Of a DNA stretch of 14,953 nt, positions 14,632 through 14,953 are shown piece by piece. Origin of the DNA: Fimadaptatus sp948467645. GTDB taxonomy: Bacteria; Bacillota; Clostridia; Christensenellales; Aristaeellaceae. The notes below the pieces were generated by a model. It was not told where the DNA came from, did not search any database, and worked only from the letters and a program-made list of their open reading frames with translations. The position numbers and the translations under genes are program-made. Positions within the stretch are counted from its first letter, which is position 1. Each line of letters opens with the position of its first letter. The stretch covers positions 1 to 14,953 of the forward strand of contig CAOKFD010000066.1 of the NCBI GenBank assembly GCA_948467645.1. The letters run 5' to 3'.

Positions 14632-14760
14632 TTATTTTCGCGCTTGATTGCTTATGACCATGCCCGGACGCTTACGAGCCGCCCGCGCGTATGCAAAAAC
14701 AGGGCACACGCTTTTCGTACGCGCTGCCGACTGTTCGCTATCAATATCATTAGGCTCCAT
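14632..14760 (-). CDS. Possible 42-residue ORF in the rnj leader
   Basis: An ATG at 14758-14760 follows GAGGGAG (14767-14773) by 6 nt and opens a 42-codon frame ending 43 nt before the rnj TTG. The product is basic at its C-terminal half (ARAARKRPGMVISNQARK) and has one cysteine. I recognise no family, and it is not RpoY. It may be a regulatory upstream ORF, a small protein, or a chance frame in a GC-rich leader. Confidence 0.3.
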   Translation of the reverse strand: MEPNDIDSEQSAARTKSVCPVFAYARAARKRPGMVISNQARK

Positions 14761-14841
14761 GCCGCGCTCCCTCGCTGTCGGAACGCACAGACAGCGGTTG
14801 GGGCACGAACCAAGAGGCAAACGAACTTAATCAATCAATTG

Positions 14842-14870
14842 ATTATAGCACAGATTCCCGCGTTTGATAA
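14842..14870 (-). promoter_or_regulatory. Promoter of rnj
   Basis: Minus-strand TTATCA (14865-14870), a 17-bp spacer and TATAAT (14842-14847) preceded by TGC form an extended -10 promoter. Transcription would start near 14835, giving a leader of about 245 nt. The leader also contains a 7-bp hairpin CGCTGTC/GACAGCG (14773-14779/14790-14796). Confidence 0.7.
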
Positions 14871-14953
14871 GGTACTGTGCAAAATGTAACATTGAGGCTT
14901 GTAGAGCTACAATAGATGTTGGAAAGGACGAAAAAAGAAAAGAGATTTGAGAG
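14871..14953 (+). other. Right-edge intergenic region, possible start of a divergent unit
   Basis: TACAAT (14908-14913) could be a plus-strand -10, with a poor -35 match (GTAACA, 14886-14891, 16 bp upstream). The purine-rich end contains GGAAAGGA but no start codon follows before the edge. No gene can be called here. Confidence 0.25.

Overview
The window reads as chromosomal DNA of an uncultured, fairly GC-rich member of the Bacillota, probably of clostridial type. The support is a T-box leader in front of hisS-aspS, a long-form RNase J, a YlbF/YmcA-family protein next to MltG, a single-gene peptidase-U32/TrhP, strong AGGAGG-like ribosome sites and several extended -10 promoters. The cysteine-type sulfatase would fit a gut anaerobe. 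All of this is inference from gene content; there is no rRNA gene in the window.

Left part (1-3996). The first ~560 bases hold no convincing gene but contain several nested hairpins, including two related hairpins with a compensatory base-pair change. A promoter (562-590) then starts a complete T-box riboswitch (about 597-861). Its specifier GAC and antiterminator bulge UGGC both point to tRNA-Asp. It controls hisS (893-2179) and aspS (2212-3996), which end at a strong terminator.

Middle part (4003-7537). A promoter drives a two-gene redox operon, rseC-like (4122-4571) and trxA (4586-4909). After its terminator, a consensus promoter (TTGACA, 17 bp, TATAAT) drives an intact type I-C-like cas3 (5097-7253) that stands alone. 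Directly behind cas3 lies an orphan ribosome site and ATG where cas5 would normally begin. The ATG runs straight into a type I-C CRISPR repeat, followed by two decayed repeats with spacer-sized gaps of 35 and 33 nt. I read this as the remains of a type I-C CRISPR-Cas locus whose cas5-cas8c-cas7-cas4-cas1-cas2 block has been deleted. It is the most unusual feature of the window.

Right part (7485-14953). A cytoplasmic anaerobic-type sulfatase gene (minus strand) diverges from a small leucine-rich-repeat protein gene (plus strand). The LRR gene converges on a minus-strand block read as rnj (RNase J), then, after a terminator-like hairpin, ylbF-like, mltG and trhP. rnj has a good extended -10 promoter, a leader of about 245 nt with a possible 42-codon ORF, and a TTG start. 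The block combines RNA turnover, cell-wall synthesis and tRNA wobble modification. The last ~80 bases lie upstream of rnj and may begin a divergent transcription unit.
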